A stretch of DNA of 64,000 nucleotides from an uncultured Pelagibacteraceae bacterium (GCA_902606115.1 CACLFM010000001.1:62001-126000), one strand, 5' to 3'; positions 31,735 through 41,535 are shown, numbered from the stretch's first letter. Notes: generated from the letters alone by a model not told the origin. A program made the numbers and translations.

Positions 31735-32197
31735 ACTTTATAAAGTAAAAGCATCAAAAATAGATAAAAGGGGTTTAATTGCGAAGAAAGATATAAAACC
31801 CGGTACCCGTATAATTCAATATATAGGTAAATTAATTACCAAAAAACAAACAGAAAATAATATTAAATTTGATAACGACAAAGATATATATTTATTTAAT
31901 TTAAATAGCAGATACGATTTAGACGGTGATTTTAAATGGAATACAGCTCGTTTAATTAACCATTCATGTGAACCAAATTGTGAAGTTGAAGGTAAAGGTT
32001 TAGAAATATGGGTCACTTCCATTAAATCTATAAAAAAGGACGAGGAGCTTTGTTATGACTATGGTTTTGGTTTTGATGAAGATTACAGACAGTTTCCTTG
32101 TAAATGTGGTTCTAAAAAATGTTGTGGATATATTGTTCGAGAAGGTTCTAGATGGAGAATAAATAAAAAATTCAGATTAAGCAAACTCAATAGATAA
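31727..32197 (+). CDS. SET-domain protein-lysine methyltransferase
   Basis: A 156-residue protein that is almost wholly a SET domain. The core motifs are RGL at 15-17, NHSCEPNC at 78-85 (SAM and substrate site) and ELCYDYGF at 107-114, with a Cys-rich post-SET end CKCGSKKCCG at 125-134. In the family it transfers methyl groups to protein lysines. I chose the ATG at 31727, inside the end of ptrB; the earlier TTG adds only five residues. The target is not known. It overlaps the convergent truA by 11 bp. Confidence 0.88.
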   Translation: MNKLYKVKASKIDKRGLIAKKDIKPGTRIIQYIGKLITKKQTENNIKFDNDKDIYLFNLNSRYDLDGDFKWNTARLINHSCEPNCEVEGKGLEIWVTSIKSIKKDEELCYDYGFGFDEDYRQFPCKCGSKKCCGYIVREGSRWRINKKFRLSKLNR

Positions 32198-32927
32198 CTT
32201 TTTCTAAATAAAGACCTGCACCAGGTGCTGGTGGTGCGCACAAATTTCTATTTTTTGATTTAACAATTCTTTTAAATCTACTAATAGACCATTTCTTTTC
32301 ACCAACATATTTCAAACAACCCACAATTGACCGTACTTGTTGTTTCAAAAATGATTTTGATTTAATTTGAATTTCAATAATATTTTTATTTTCTTTTATT
32401 TTTAAATAATCAATGGTTTTTACAGGACTTAAAGCTGAACAGTTTGAAGCTCGAAATACTGACAAATCATGCGTTCCTTTTAAAAAGAGTGATGCTTTTT
32501 TTATTAATTCTAAATTTAATTTTTTTTTTATATGCCACCCCCTATCTCTATTTATAGAAGGTGAGCTCACTCGATTATATATAAGATATTTATAAATCCT
32601 TTTTTTTGCTGAAAATCGAGCGTGAAAATTTGGGGTTTTTTTATTAATTTTTATAACAGATATAAGCTTCTTGTTTAAAAAAAAATTTAAAGTATTTAGG
32701 AACTTTTTTAAGTTTACAATTTTATTTTTCACATCAAAATGTGCTGATTGTTCAATAGCGTGGACATTTGCATCTGTTCTACCTGACCCATGCAATTTTA
32801 TTTCTTCTTTTAAAATTTTAGTTAATATTTTTTGAATTGTCCCTTGTACAGTAATATTGTTCTTTTGAAATTGCCAACCATAATATCCTGTTCCTACATA
32901 TTCTAATAGAATCTGATATCTATGCAT
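32187..32927 (-). CDS. truA: tRNA pseudouridine(38-40) synthase
   Basis: Makes pseudouridine at positions 38-40 of tRNA. The 246-residue protein has the catalytic Asp52 in the GRTDANVHA motif and the C-terminal FLKQQVRSIVG segment of the TruA family. It overlaps fmt by 8 bp and follows def and fmt on the same strand, a common def-fmt-truA order. Its 3' end overlaps the SET gene by 11 bp. Confidence 0.96.
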   Translation of the reverse strand: MHRYQILLEYVGTGYYGWQFQKNNITVQGTIQKILTKILKEEIKLHGSGRTDANVHAIEQSAHFDVKNKIVNLKKFLNTLNFFLNKKLISVIKINKKTPNFHARFSAKKRIYKYLIYNRVSSPSINRDRGWHIKKKLNLELIKKASLFLKGTHDLSVFRASNCSALSPVKTIDYLKIKENKNIIEIQIKSKSFLKQQVRSIVGCLKYVGEKKWSISRFKRIVKSKNRNLCAPPAPGAGLYLEKVIY

Positions 32928-33846
32928 CTATTAATTTATCACCCTTTGTAATTTTTGTTCCTAAAATAAAGTCTTTTATATTTTGAACTTTTTTTCCTTC
33001 TCTTTGAATTTCTAAAATTTTAATTGAGTTTTTGCCACAGGATATTTCTATATTATCACTTACAACTTTTCCAGGACTAGAAATGATATTAGATATATTA
33101 GCTTTCAAAATTTTATATCTTTTACCTTTGAAATAAAACCAAGCACCTGGATTAGGATATAAACCGTTTATTTTGCCTAAAATATTTTCGGCATCATCTT
33201 TCCAATTTATTTTTCCCTCAATTTTTTTTATTTTGTTAGCATAAGTTGCTTTTAAGTTATCTTGTTTAACAAAAATCTTTTTATTCCCTAAAATTTCCTC
33301 TATTTCCTTAACTATCTTTTCTGAGGCAAGATTAGATAATTTTAAAGACAAATCTTCAGCATTATCATCCTTGTTAATATTAACTTTGAATTGACTACAA
33401 ACATTTCCTTGATCTAATTTATCATTAATTTGCATGACACTTATGCCAGTTTCATTATCTAAATTAATTATAGAACGTTGAATTGGTGCTGCACCTCTCC
33501 ATTTTGGAAGTAATGAAGCATGAATATTAACGAATCCATTTTTACATGTACCCAGAATACCCTTTGGAAGCATTTGTCCATAAGCTACAACTATGGCAAG
33601 ATCTGCTTCTAATTTTTCTAAAATATTTTTTTCCTCATCTAAATTGTCAAAATCTTTAGGTGTTCTTACATTTAATTTTTTTTTATCACAGAATATATGC
33701 ACTGGTGACTTAATAACTTCTAAACCTCTATTTTTTTTACTTGGGGGCTGCGTATATACCAAAGGAATATTGTAACCTTTTTCAAAAATAGATTTTAGAA
33801 TTGGGACTGCGAATAAAGGGGTTCCCATAAAAACAATTTTTTTCAT
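32920..33846 (-). CDS. fmt: Methionyl-tRNA formyltransferase
   Basis: Formylates initiator Met-tRNA with 10-formyl-tetrahydrofolate. At 308 residues it has the catalytic block NIHASLLPKWRGAAPIQ (Asn107, His109) and the following ETGISVMQIND...LDQG segment carrying the catalytic Asp (Asp145). The C-terminal tRNA-binding domain is present. It starts 6 bp after def and overlaps truA by 8 bp, so the three are probably one unit. Confidence 0.97.
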   Translation of the reverse strand: MKKIVFMGTPLFAVPILKSIFEKGYNIPLVYTQPPSKKNRGLEVIKSPVHIFCDKKKLNVRTPKDFDNLDEEKNILEKLEADLAIVVAYGQMLPKGILGTCKNGFVNIHASLLPKWRGAAPIQRSIINLDNETGISVMQINDKLDQGNVCSQFKVNINKDDNAEDLSLKLSNLASEKIVKEIEEILGNKKIFVKQDNLKATYANKIKKIEGKINWKDDAENILGKINGLYPNPGAWFYFKGKRYKILKANISNIISSPGKVVSDNIEISCGKNSIKILEIQREGKKVQNIKDFILGTKITKGDKLIDA

Positions 33847-33852
33847 AATTGT

Positions 33853-34377
33853 TTATATAACCAATCTTTTTTGATCTAGTTTTTGTTTTGATAATTTTTT
33901 TAAAATTATATCTCGTTTGAGTTTTGACAAATAATCTATAAATAATATTCCTTTTAAATGATCTATTTCATGTTGAATGCATGTTGCTAATAAACCGGTG
34001 GCTTTAAGAATTTTTTTTTTTCCTTCATAGTTTAGATATTCTACATCACACTCACTCGGTCTTTGGATTTCAGCAAACAAACTTGGCAATGATAGACATC
34101 CTTCATCATATTTTGACATTTTTGAACTTTGTTTTATGATTTTAGGATTAATAAAATACATCGGATGTTTTTTTTTTTCTTTTGTTAATAAATCAATAAC
34201 TATTAAATTTTTTGGTATACCTATTTGGATTGCAGCAAGGCCTATTCCATTAGCTGAGTACATTGTTTCCAACATATCGTCCATGAGGCTTTGTATTTCT
34301 TTATTTACTTTATCTACTGGTTGGGAAACCTGTCTTAAAATTTTATTAGGTTCTATTAAAATTTTTTTTATTGCCAT
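33853..34377 (-). CDS. def: Peptide deformylase
   Basis: Removes the formyl group from nascent proteins. The 174-residue enzyme shows all three motifs: GIGLAAIQ at 44-51, EGCLS at 92-96 with metal ligand Cys94, and QHEIDH at 135-140 with His136, His140 and catalytic Glu137. It pairs with fmt immediately downstream. The start is an ATG at 34377, 31 bp after the stop of the large secreted-protein gene. Confidence 0.97.
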   Translation of the reverse strand: MAIKKILIEPNKILRQVSQPVDKVNKEIQSLMDDMLETMYSANGIGLAAIQIGIPKNLIVIDLLTKEKKKHPMYFINPKIIKQSSKMSKYDEGCLSLPSLFAEIQRPSECDVEYLNYEGKKKILKATGLLATCIQHEIDHLKGILFIDYLSKLKRDIILKKLSKQKLDQKRLVI

Positions 34378-34408
34378 TATTTAGTTTTAGTACAAAATTG
34401 TCAAAAAC

Positions 34409-36133
34409 TTAAGCCCTTAAAGGCAAGACATTGAACAAAATCTCATTTCTTAATGGGTCAATATTCATTTGATTAAGTGCATTAATTAAGAAGTAAAGAG
34501 TTTCAGATCCTAAATCGCTAATTTTATCTTCGCCTATAATTTCGATTAATCTCAAAACTGCCATTCCAATTTCTTGATCATTTATCAAAATTTGAATGTC
34601 AGTTGGTATTGTGTTCTCTTTGGCATTATATAAGTTTTTAAATTCCTCTTTAATTTCAATACCATCAGATACCATGGCTTCAATCAATATAATATCTTTA
34701 GTAATTAAATAATTTTTATTGCTTTTTTTTATTTTTTTTAAATAATTATTTAAATCTTTTTCAATTTTTTTATTTGAAATATTCTCTTTACTGAAGTATT
34801 TCACTAACTTAGATTGATGCAAAATCTTGTTATTAAATTTTATATCCTTATCTTTATTTTCTTGTTCTAAGCTTTTAGAATAAAATTTAGTAAGATCAGA
34901 AGATAGATCCTCTAATTCATAATTATTTAAAATATTTTTTAATTCATTTTTAAATGAATTTGCAATATTATCATCTTCAAAACTTTCTTTTAAAAGTTTT
35001 GATAATTTTACTACAGTATTGGGTTCTGTATTAAGAAGTATACCTTGATATAGTAAAGCTCTCGATTGTATTTTTGAAATTCTTATTATTTCTTCTTCAA
35101 TATTTAATAATTGATCTACTGAAAACTGAAATCTTTTGTATAAATTAAGTAAATCTAATTCTTCATAATTTCCCTGATGAGTAGCTTTTTCAAGTAAGGA
35201 GATTTGTTTCTCGTCTTCAATGTCAATGTTATTTATGCTTTCCAATAAATTGTTAGAGGATAAATATTTCCAATACAATTTTGGAGTTTTATTGTTTGGT
35301 AAATATTTGTATTTCTTGTTAGTTTCAAATGAGATATGAAGATTTAGTAGATCTTTTTCTGAGGTCTCTTGGGAATTTGAAATATATCCTTGTAAATATT
35401 GAAATTTTTTTTCAAAAAAAGGATCATCATAACCAAGTTCTTTTTCTAAATCATATCTAAGTGAGGCTTGCTCATTTTTTTTTAAATAGATTAGACAATA
35501 AATAGAAAACTTAGTTAAATAACTGTCATTAAAGTTTGTATTAAGTTTTTCTAAAAACTCACATGCTTGTCTATATTCGTTAACTGAAAATAATTCATCT
35601 AAAACAAATTTAGTTAATTGTTGATTTGGCTCGATCTCAATATTCTTTTTTAAATACTCTTTAATCAAATTAATATCTTTAAATCTCATTAACCAATCAG
35701 ACTTGATATCTAAAAAAATTTTTTCATCTATCTCATCAATAGGTGAATAGGAGTTAGTCAAAAGAAGTTTTGTGTATATTTTTTCTGCATCTGCTGAAAG
35801 TGCCATTTTGCTAATTCTTTTTGATAATTCAAAAATTTTATTTGGATCGGTATTACTCCACATCTCCAAGGCAAATCCATTTTCTTCTGGATCATATAAA
35901 CCAACTATTTTTCTTTTATTTGCAATTTTACCCTCCTCTATATTAGTTATTAAATTATCTTGAATAATAATATTCTCGGATAAATCAATTTCCCCTGTTA
36001 TGTTTGGATCTTGGTTAGTATTTTCATTTTTTTTTTCTATGCTCCATATATCAACTGGTTCTTCTGCATAAATGCATGTGTATAAAGTTGATGATATAAA
36101 AATTATTATAATTATGAAAAGTTTATTTAACAA
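34409..36133 (-). CDS. Large exported protein of unknown function
   Basis: I do not recognise this 574-residue protein with certainty. A clear signal peptide precedes Ala-Glu-Glu (cleavage near residue 23). A polar linker of about 60 residues follows, then a long run of predicted helices rich in Leu, Lys, Glu and Asn, of helical-repeat (TPR-like) character but without a clean TPR consensus. There is no membrane segment after the signal, so it is probably periplasmic. It ends in NVLPLRA, a short tail I recall from alphaproteobacterial proteins near aroK, though I cannot confirm this. It overlaps the one-helix protein gene by 11 bp on the same strand. Confidence 0.72.
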   Translation of the reverse strand: MLNKLFIIIIIFISSTLYTCIYAEEPVDIWSIEKKNENTNQDPNITGEIDLSENIIIQDNLITNIEEGKIANKRKIVGLYDPEENGFALEMWSNTDPNKIFELSKRISKMALSADAEKIYTKLLLTNSYSPIDEIDEKIFLDIKSDWLMRFKDINLIKEYLKKNIEIEPNQQLTKFVLDELFSVNEYRQACEFLEKLNTNFNDSYLTKFSIYCLIYLKKNEQASLRYDLEKELGYDDPFFEKKFQYLQGYISNSQETSEKDLLNLHISFETNKKYKYLPNNKTPKLYWKYLSSNNLLESINNIDIEDEKQISLLEKATHQGNYEELDLLNLYKRFQFSVDQLLNIEEEIIRISKIQSRALLYQGILLNTEPNTVVKLSKLLKESFEDDNIANSFKNELKNILNNYELEDLSSDLTKFYSKSLEQENKDKDIKFNNKILHQSKLVKYFSKENISNKKIEKDLNNYLKKIKKSNKNYLITKDIILIEAMVSDGIEIKEEFKNLYNAKENTIPTDIQILINDQEIGMAVLRLIEIIGEDKISDLGSETLYFLINALNQMNIDPLRNEILFNVLPLRA

Positions 36134-36308
36134 TTTTTAAGTTTTCTCTAGGTATTTCTTGTTCAATTAATTTATTAGGTGCTGGAAAATTAATTTTACC
36201 TACAAAAAAAATTATCAAGGAAATTATTGCTACAAACAAAACAATTTTGACAATCAATCCAGTGTAGTTATAAGATTTTCCAATACTTGTTTTTTTATAA
36301 AATTGCAT
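36123..36308 (-). CDS. Small single-helix membrane protein
   Basis: A 61-residue protein: a basic 15-residue start, one hydrophobic helix (about 17-40) and a polar, charged tail. It reads as an inner-membrane protein with its N-terminus inside (basic start) and its tail in the periplasm. Its 3' end overlaps the large exported-protein gene by 11 bp, and its start is 56 bp from the divergent aroK ATG. The overlap suggests translational coupling and a shared function. The family is unknown; coding status is likely but not certain. Confidence 0.62.
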   Translation of the reverse strand: MQFYKKTSIGKSYNYTGLIVKIVLFVAIISLIIFFVGKINFPAPNKLIEQEIPRENLKIVK

Positions 36309-36364
36309 GTAATTTAAATAATTTCAAAATAAGACAAATTTGTGTTTTTTCAATAAAGAAAAAT

Positions 36365-36889
36365 ATGGAAATTAAAAAAAATATAGTGTTATTGGGCATG
36401 ATGGGTTCAGGAAAATCTACTATTGGTGGTTTGTTAGCTAAAAAATTAGATCGAGTATTAATAGACATAGATAGAAAAATAGAGAAAATCCAAAATCAGG
36501 AAATAAGCCAAATTTTTGAATTAAAAGGTGAAGCATATTTTAGAGAGCTAGAATTTAACGTAACTACCCAGGTTATTAAAAATAATGATAAAATAATATC
36601 GCTTGGTGGTGGGGCATTTATGAACAAAGAGCTAAGAAAAATTATAAAACAAAAGTCGAAGACATTTTGGCTTCATTGGAATGCTGACACTTTAATAAAG
36701 AGAATTATAAATAATGATAAAAGACCATTAGTTAAAAATATGAATCAAACAGAAATTAAAAAATTAATTAGCGAAAGAAATAAGATTTATTATTTCGCGG
36801 ATTTTAAAATAATTTGTGAAAATTTAAAAAAAAGTGAAATAGTAGATAGAATTATTCAAAAATGTAAGAAGAATGAGATTATTTATTAA
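36365..36889 (+). CDS. aroK: Shikimate kinase
   Basis: Phosphorylates shikimate in aromatic amino-acid synthesis. I chose the ATG at 36365 (174 residues). The frame extends to 36287 but the extra residues have no conserved content and would overlap the divergent small gene. The P-loop GMMGSGKST is at 11-19 and the shikimate-site blocks FRELE and SLGGGAF follow. It overlaps aroB by 17 bp, the usual aroK-aroB pairing. Confidence 0.95.
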   Translation: MEIKKNIVLLGMMGSGKSTIGGLLAKKLDRVLIDIDRKIEKIQNQEISQIFELKGEAYFRELEFNVTTQVIKNNDKIISLGGGAFMNKELRKIIKQKSKTFWLHWNADTLIKRIINNDKRPLVKNMNQTEIKKLISERNKIYYFADFKIICENLKKSEIVDRIIQKCKKNEIIY

Positions 36890-37964
36890 AACTAAAGAAA
36901 AAAAATATCCAATCTATTTTGGAGAAAATAACTGTTTTAAGATTAAAAAAATTCTTATTCAAAATAAAATTAACCCAAAAAAATTAATGGTAATATATGA
37001 TAAAAATATTCCTAAAAAAATTGTATCTAAATTTAAGACAAGAATAAAAAAAGATGAAAATATAATTCTAGAGTTTAATTTTAACGAAAAAATAAAAAAT
37101 TTAAACACAGTAAAAAAGATATTAGACATTTTGGGAAAAAATAATTTTAACAGAAATGATTGTTTAATATCGATGGGAGGTGGGATAGCTGGAGATATAT
37201 GTGCTTTTGCTGCAAGTATTTACAAAAGAGGTATAAAATTTGTAAATATTCCTACTACATTACTTAGTCAAGTCGACTCCTCAATTGGAGGAAAGACTGG
37301 TGTCAACAATTTTCTTGGAAAAAATATGATTGGAACTTTTTGCCAACCAAATTTAGTAATTGCTGACATAGTTTTTCTTAGATCACTTCCAAAAAGAGAA
37401 ATGATCTGTGGATATGCTGAGATACTAAAGCATGCACTTATCAGTGATAAAAAATTTTTTATTTTTTTAAAAAATAATTATAAGGATATTTTAAACTTAA
37501 AATCAAATACAATTAAAAGAGCAATATTTAGAAGCTGTAAGATAAAAAAAGCAATTGTTGAAAAAGATGAAAGAGAAAGTAATTTAAGAAAAACTCTAAA
37601 TTACGGACATACTTTCGCTCATGCATTTGAATCTACATTAAAATATACAAACAAGTTAAATCATGGGGAGGCAGTACTACTTGGTATTCTAACAGCATCA
37701 AAATTCAGTAATAAAGAAAGGTTGCTTGCCAAAAACGAGTTTAGTTTGATCGAAAACCATATTAAAGAATTAAAGTATAATAACTTGAAAAATTATTTTA
37801 ATAAAAACAGTATAAATAAAATTTCAAATTTTATGATTAAAGATAAAAAAAATTACGGTAAAAGTATAAATTTAGTTTTATTGAGGAAAATTGCAAAACC
37901 AGTTCTTAATAACACATATTCACAAATTAAAGTAAAAAAATTTTTAAGCTCGTTAATTGATTGA
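36873..37964 (+). CDS. aroB: 3-dehydroquinate synthase
   Basis: NAD- and metal-dependent cyclase for the second shikimate-pathway step. The 363-residue protein has the NAD site GGGIAGD, the substrate loop PTTLLSQVDSSIGGKTGVN and the metal-binding NYGHTFAHAFE and LNHGEAV blocks. It overlaps aroK by 17 bp at its start and convergent bolA by 12 bp at its end. Confidence 0.97.
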   Translation: MRLFIKTKEKKYPIYFGENNCFKIKKILIQNKINPKKLMVIYDKNIPKKIVSKFKTRIKKDENIILEFNFNEKIKNLNTVKKILDILGKNNFNRNDCLISMGGGIAGDICAFAASIYKRGIKFVNIPTTLLSQVDSSIGGKTGVNNFLGKNMIGTFCQPNLVIADIVFLRSLPKREMICGYAEILKHALISDKKFFIFLKNNYKDILNLKSNTIKRAIFRSCKIKKAIVEKDERESNLRKTLNYGHTFAHAFESTLKYTNKLNHGEAVLLGILTASKFSNKERLLAKNEFSLIENHIKELKYNNLKNYFNKNSINKISNFMIKDKKNYGKSINLVLLRKIAKPVLNNTYSQIKVKKFLSSLID

Positions 37965-38213
37965 TAATTGAATTGAATGAATATAGTTTTTTAATTCTTG
38001 ACTTAAAATTTTGAATACATGTCTGTTAGCCTCTATTTTATTTTTTGATTTAAGTTCTAAAGACTCTATTCTAATTTTAATATGAAATTTTTTATGGTCA
38101 AAATTTTTATGTTTTTTGTGTAAAAAAGTTTTGTCTTCAATCAATATGTTTTCACATTTAATATTATTACAAATTTTATCATTTATTTTTTTGATTAAAT
38201 TATTTATTTCCAT
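37953..38213 (-). CDS. BolA-family protein
   Basis: An 86-residue BolA-like protein with the family fold pattern: a first helix, then HKKHKNFDHKKFHIKIRIESLELKSK leading into RHVFKILSQELKNYIHSI, containing the conserved RH motif. BolA proteins partner with monothiol glutaredoxins in iron-sulfur trafficking and regulation. The gene is convergent with aroB (12-bp overlap) and 24 bp from the divergent J-domain gene; bolA next to dnaJ-cobS-cobT is a common alphaproteobacterial context. I leave the symbol blank since subfamily is not clear. Confidence 0.87.
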   Translation of the reverse strand: MEINNLIKKINDKICNNIKCENILIEDKTFLHKKHKNFDHKKFHIKIRIESLELKSKNKIEANRHVFKILSQELKNYIHSIQLSIN

Positions 38214-38237
38214 AATAAATTATATAATAATAACTTA

Positions 38238-38753
38238 ATGAAAACTATTTGTGATTGGAATAATTGTAAGAATATTGGAGAATATAAGGCACCAATTGAG
38301 AGAGATAATAGTAAAAAATATAGGCTACTTTGCTTAAAGCATATTAAAGAATTTAACAAGAACTGGAATTATTTCGAAAAGATGAATGATGCTGAAATTT
38401 TAGAATTCATTAAATCTGATATGACTTGGCATAAACCTACTCAAAACTTTAGCGCTCAAGATAATTTTTTTAAAATATTATGGAATAACGCTTTAAAGGA
38501 AGATTTGAATAAAAATGGGATTGATAAAAATTATGCTAAAATAGCACAGCTTAATTTTTCCAATAAAGATTTAAAAGCCTTTGATATTTTAGGCTTAGAT
38601 GTAACGATAAATTGGGAAAATATAAGATCTAAATTTAAAAAACTTGTCAAAAAATTTCATCCTGATATGAATTCAGGAAATAGAAAATTCGAAGAAAAAC
38701 TTAAAGTAATAACTTTAGCATATACGCAATTAAAAAGAACTTTGAAAAAATGA
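38238..38753 (+). CDS. J-domain protein linked to CobS/CobT
   Basis: A 171-residue soluble protein. Its N-terminal half has a Cys-rich beginning (CDWNNC...LLCLKH) that could bind a metal, and a W-rich segment near 55-75. The C-terminal half (about 110-170) is a J domain with HPD at about 147-149 (KFHPDM). It overlaps cobS by 4 bp (ATGA). J-domain proteins of this type stand next to cobS-cobT in Alphaproteobacteria, suggesting a dedicated DnaK-recruiting partner; that role is inference. Confidence 0.85.
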   Translation: MKTICDWNNCKNIGEYKAPIERDNSKKYRLLCLKHIKEFNKNWNYFEKMNDAEILEFIKSDMTWHKPTQNFSAQDNFFKILWNNALKEDLNKNGIDKNYAKIAQLNFSNKDLKAFDILGLDVTINWENIRSKFKKLVKKFHPDMNSGNRKFEEKLKVITLAYTQLKRTLKK

Positions 38754-39718
38754 ACAATGATATAAATATAGTACCAAGTATCAAGTTATCTGTTAAACAA
38801 ACTTTTGGAATAGATAGCGATTTAGAAGTTGATGCTTTCGAAAAAAAAAATGAATATGTTCCAGAAATTGACAGAAATTATAAATTTGATAAAGATACAA
38901 CTATTGCAATATTATCAGGCTTTTCTTTTAACAAAAGAGTTCTAGTCCAAGGTTTTCATGGAACAGGAAAATCAACTCATATAGAACAGGTCGCTGCTAG
39001 ATTAAATTGGCCTTGTATAAGAGTTAATTTAGATAGTCACGTAAGTAGAATAGACCTTATAGGAAAAGACGCCATAAAACTAAAAGATGGAAAACAAATA
39101 ACAGAGTTCCAAGAAGGTATTTTACCATGGTCTATTCAGAATCCTGTGGCTTTAGTTTTCGACGAATATGATGCTGGTAGACCAGATGTCATGTTTGTCA
39201 TACAAAGAATTTTAGAGTCAGAGGGAAATTTCACACTTCTTGACAAAAATAAAGTTATTAAACAAAACAATTATTTTAGACTTTTTGCAACTTCTAATAC
39301 TATCGGCTTGGGAGACACTTCAGGGTTATATCATGGAACTCAACAAATAAATCAAGGTCAAATGGATCGATGGAATATTGTTACAACTTTAAATTATTTA
39401 AGTCTTGAAAAAGAAATGGAAATTATTTTAGCAAAAAATAAATCTTATAATAATACTGAAGGTAAGGAAAAAATTTCTAACATGATTAAGGTTGCAACAC
39501 TAACAAGAAAAGGTTTTATGGCTGGTGATATATCAACTGTCATGAGTCCAAGGACAGTTTTACACTGGGCAGATAATACAGAAATATTTAAAAATCTTGG
39601 GTATGCATTCAGAGTTACATTTTTAAATAAATGTGATGATGCCGAAAAAAGTATAATTTCTGAGTATTATCAAAGATGTTTTGGAGAAGATTTGCCTGAG
39701 TCGCTTATTAATTCCTAA
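38750..39718 (+). CDS. cobS: CobS-type AAA+ ATPase (MoxR-like)
   Basis: A 322-residue AAA+ ATPase with Walker [10 protein letters not shown] at 68-76, Walker B VFDEYDAG at 136-143 and the sensor-1 region FATSNT. It matches CobS, the ATPase part of the aerobic cobaltochelatase. The chelatase also needs CobT (next gene) and the large subunit CobN, which is not in the window, nor is any other cobalamin gene. It overlaps the J-domain gene by 4 bp and is followed by cobT after 5 bp. In vivo it could chaperone a different metal centre. Confidence 0.92.
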   Translation: MNNDINIVPSIKLSVKQTFGIDSDLEVDAFEKKNEYVPEIDRNYKFDKDTTIAILSGFSFNKRVLVQGFHGTGKSTHIEQVAARLNWPCIRVNLDSHVSRIDLIGKDAIKLKDGKQITEFQEGILPWSIQNPVALVFDEYDAGRPDVMFVIQRILESEGNFTLLDKNKVIKQNNYFRLFATSNTIGLGDTSGLYHGTQQINQGQMDRWNIVTTLNYLSLEKEMEIILAKNKSYNNTEGKEKISNMIKVATLTRKGFMAGDISTVMSPRTVLHWADNTEIFKNLGYAFRVTFLNKCDDAEKSIISEYYQRCFGEDLPESLINS

Positions 39719-39723
39719 AATTA

Positions 39724-41535
39724 ATGGAAAAAAAAAGAGAAATCTTAGAGGAATTGATTAAACAAGCACTAACTTCAACTTATAAAGTTATTTCTAATCA
39801 ACTAGATGAAAGCAATTTAAAAGATAAAACTTTTAATACCAAAAATTTGGATTTTTCAGATATTAAAGATTTTAAAAATAAGTCAGATTATACGAAATTA
39901 AGAGCAAATATAGACTCCAAAGCTTTAAAATTAAGGTTTTCTGATAACGCTGTCTTCCAAAAAAATCACCCTAAAAATCCAGCTCTAAAAAAAATTTATG
40001 AACTATCTGAAATATTCAGATGTGAAATGCTCGGCTCAAAAATGTTGAGTGGAATTAAAAAAAATCTTGAAAATTATTATATTCAAAAAACTAGTAGTAA
40101 AAAATATAATAAGTCAAATTCTAAGGAAGAAATAAATGTCCATGATGCATTTGAGTTATACATTTTAGAAAAATTCTTTAAGTTAAATTTTGACAAAACA
40201 TCCCTTGAAGTTTTAAATTATTGGAGGAAAGATTTTGATAAAAATTTTAAAAACGATTTAAATTATTTGGAGCAAAACTTTGAAAACCAGAATAATTATA
40301 ATTCAAAATTTTCAAATTTACTTGAGAAAATGGATATTTTTGATGATAATCAAAATCAACAGAGTAATCAAAATCAAGACAATCAAAATTCAGTAAATGA
40401 CCAGAATACCAAAAATGATAAGGATGATGAAGACAATGATACCTCTGAGGAAAAAACTGAAGATCAATCTAGCACTGAAACTGATTATGATGTTAATCAA
40501 TTTAGAATGCAGGAAGATACAGATCAGGCTGATGATTTCGGAGAAAGTTTAGAAAGAGTTTCCCAAAAACTAAATATTAAAAAAAAAAATTTAGAATATA
40601 AAGTTTTTACCTCAAAATTTGATGAAATTGCTAAAGCTGAAAATTTAGAAAAACAGGAGGAAATTTTAAGACTCAGAAAAAACCTTGATCAACAATTAAT
40701 TAATTTCCAAGATTTAATTACTAAATTAGCAAATAAATTGCAAAGACAACTGTTAGCAATACAAAATAGATCGTGGGAATATGATCTTGAGGAAGGGTTG
40801 CTAGACTCATCAAAACTTACAAGAATTATAATAGATCCACAAAATTCTTTAACGTTTAAAAAAGAAAAAGAATTTGAATTTAAAGATACGATTGTTACTT
40901 TGTTAATTGATAACTCTGGCTCTATGAGAGGTAGGCCCATAACAATAGCTGCATTATGTGCAGATATTTTATCTAGAACATTAGAGAGATGTAATGTTAA
41001 GGTTGAAATTCTAGGATTTACTACCAAAAATTGGAAGGGTGGAGAGTCTAGGGAAGATTGGAATAAGAATGGGAAACCCCAATATCCAGGAAGGTTAAAC
41101 GACTTAAGGCATATTATTTATAAGAGCGCAGACACAAACTGGAGACAATCAAAAAAAAACTTAGGGCTTATGTTAAAAGAGGGATTGCTTAAAGAGAATA
41201 TAGATGGTGAAGCAATACTTTGGGCATTTAATAGATTAAAAAAAAGGAAAGAGGAGAGAAAAATTTTAATGGTTATTTCTGATGGTGCACCTGTTGATGA
41301 CTCGACATTATCGGTAAATTCTGGAGATTTTTTAGAAAAGCACTTGAGAAAAGTAGTAAAAACAATTCAAGATAATAAAGATTTTGAAATTTTAGCCATA
41401 GGTATCGGTCACGATGTTTCTCGTTACTATAAAAAGGCAATCAAAATTACAGACGTCCAAGAACTTGGAGATGTAATGATCAAACAGTTAAGTCAAATGT
41501 TTGAAAAAAACTCAAAAAAAAGGATTTACCATTAA
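39724..41535 (+). CDS. cobT: CobT-type VWA-domain protein
   Basis: A 603-residue partner of CobS. It has an N-terminal helical domain, an acidic, Asn/Gln/Asp-rich linker near residues 210-265, and a C-terminal von Willebrand A domain with the MIDAS motif DNSGS (Asp396, Ser398, Ser400). This is the normal CobT layout, in which the acidic linker and MIDAS bind metal. Its TAA stop shares the palindromic TTAA at 41532-41535 with the stop of the convergent histidine-kinase gene. See cobS for why a cobalt role is uncertain. Confidence 0.93.
   Translation: MEKKREILEELIKQALTSTYKVISNQLDESNLKDKTFNTKNLDFSDIKDFKNKSDYTKLRANIDSKALKLRFSDNAVFQKNHPKNPALKKIYELSEIFRCEMLGSKMLSGIKKNLENYYIQKTSSKKYNKSNSKEEINVHDAFELYILEKFFKLNFDKTSLEVLNYWRKDFDKNFKNDLNYLEQNFENQNNYNSKFSNLLEKMDIFDDNQNQQSNQNQDNQNSVNDQNTKNDKDDEDNDTSEEKTEDQSSTETDYDVNQFRMQEDTDQADDFGESLERVSQKLNIKKKNLEYKVFTSKFDEIAKAENLEKQEEILRLRKNLDQQLINFQDLITKLANKLQRQLLAIQNRSWEYDLEEGLLDSSKLTRIIIDPQNSLTFKKEKEFEFKDTIVTLLIDNSGSMRGRPITIAALCADILSRTLERCNVKVEILGFTTKNWKGGESREDWNKNGKPQYPGRLNDLRHIIYKSADTNWRQSKKNLGLMLKEGLLKENIDGEAILWAFNRLKKRKEERKILMVISDGAPVDDSTLSVNSGDFLEKHLRKVVKTIQDNKDFEILAIGIGHDVSRYYKKAIKITDVQELGDVMIKQLSQMFEKNSKKRIYH

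Noticed and set aside
36287-36364. Longer aroK start
   Set aside because: Extra 26 residues are not part of shikimate kinase and would overlap the divergent small membrane-protein gene.
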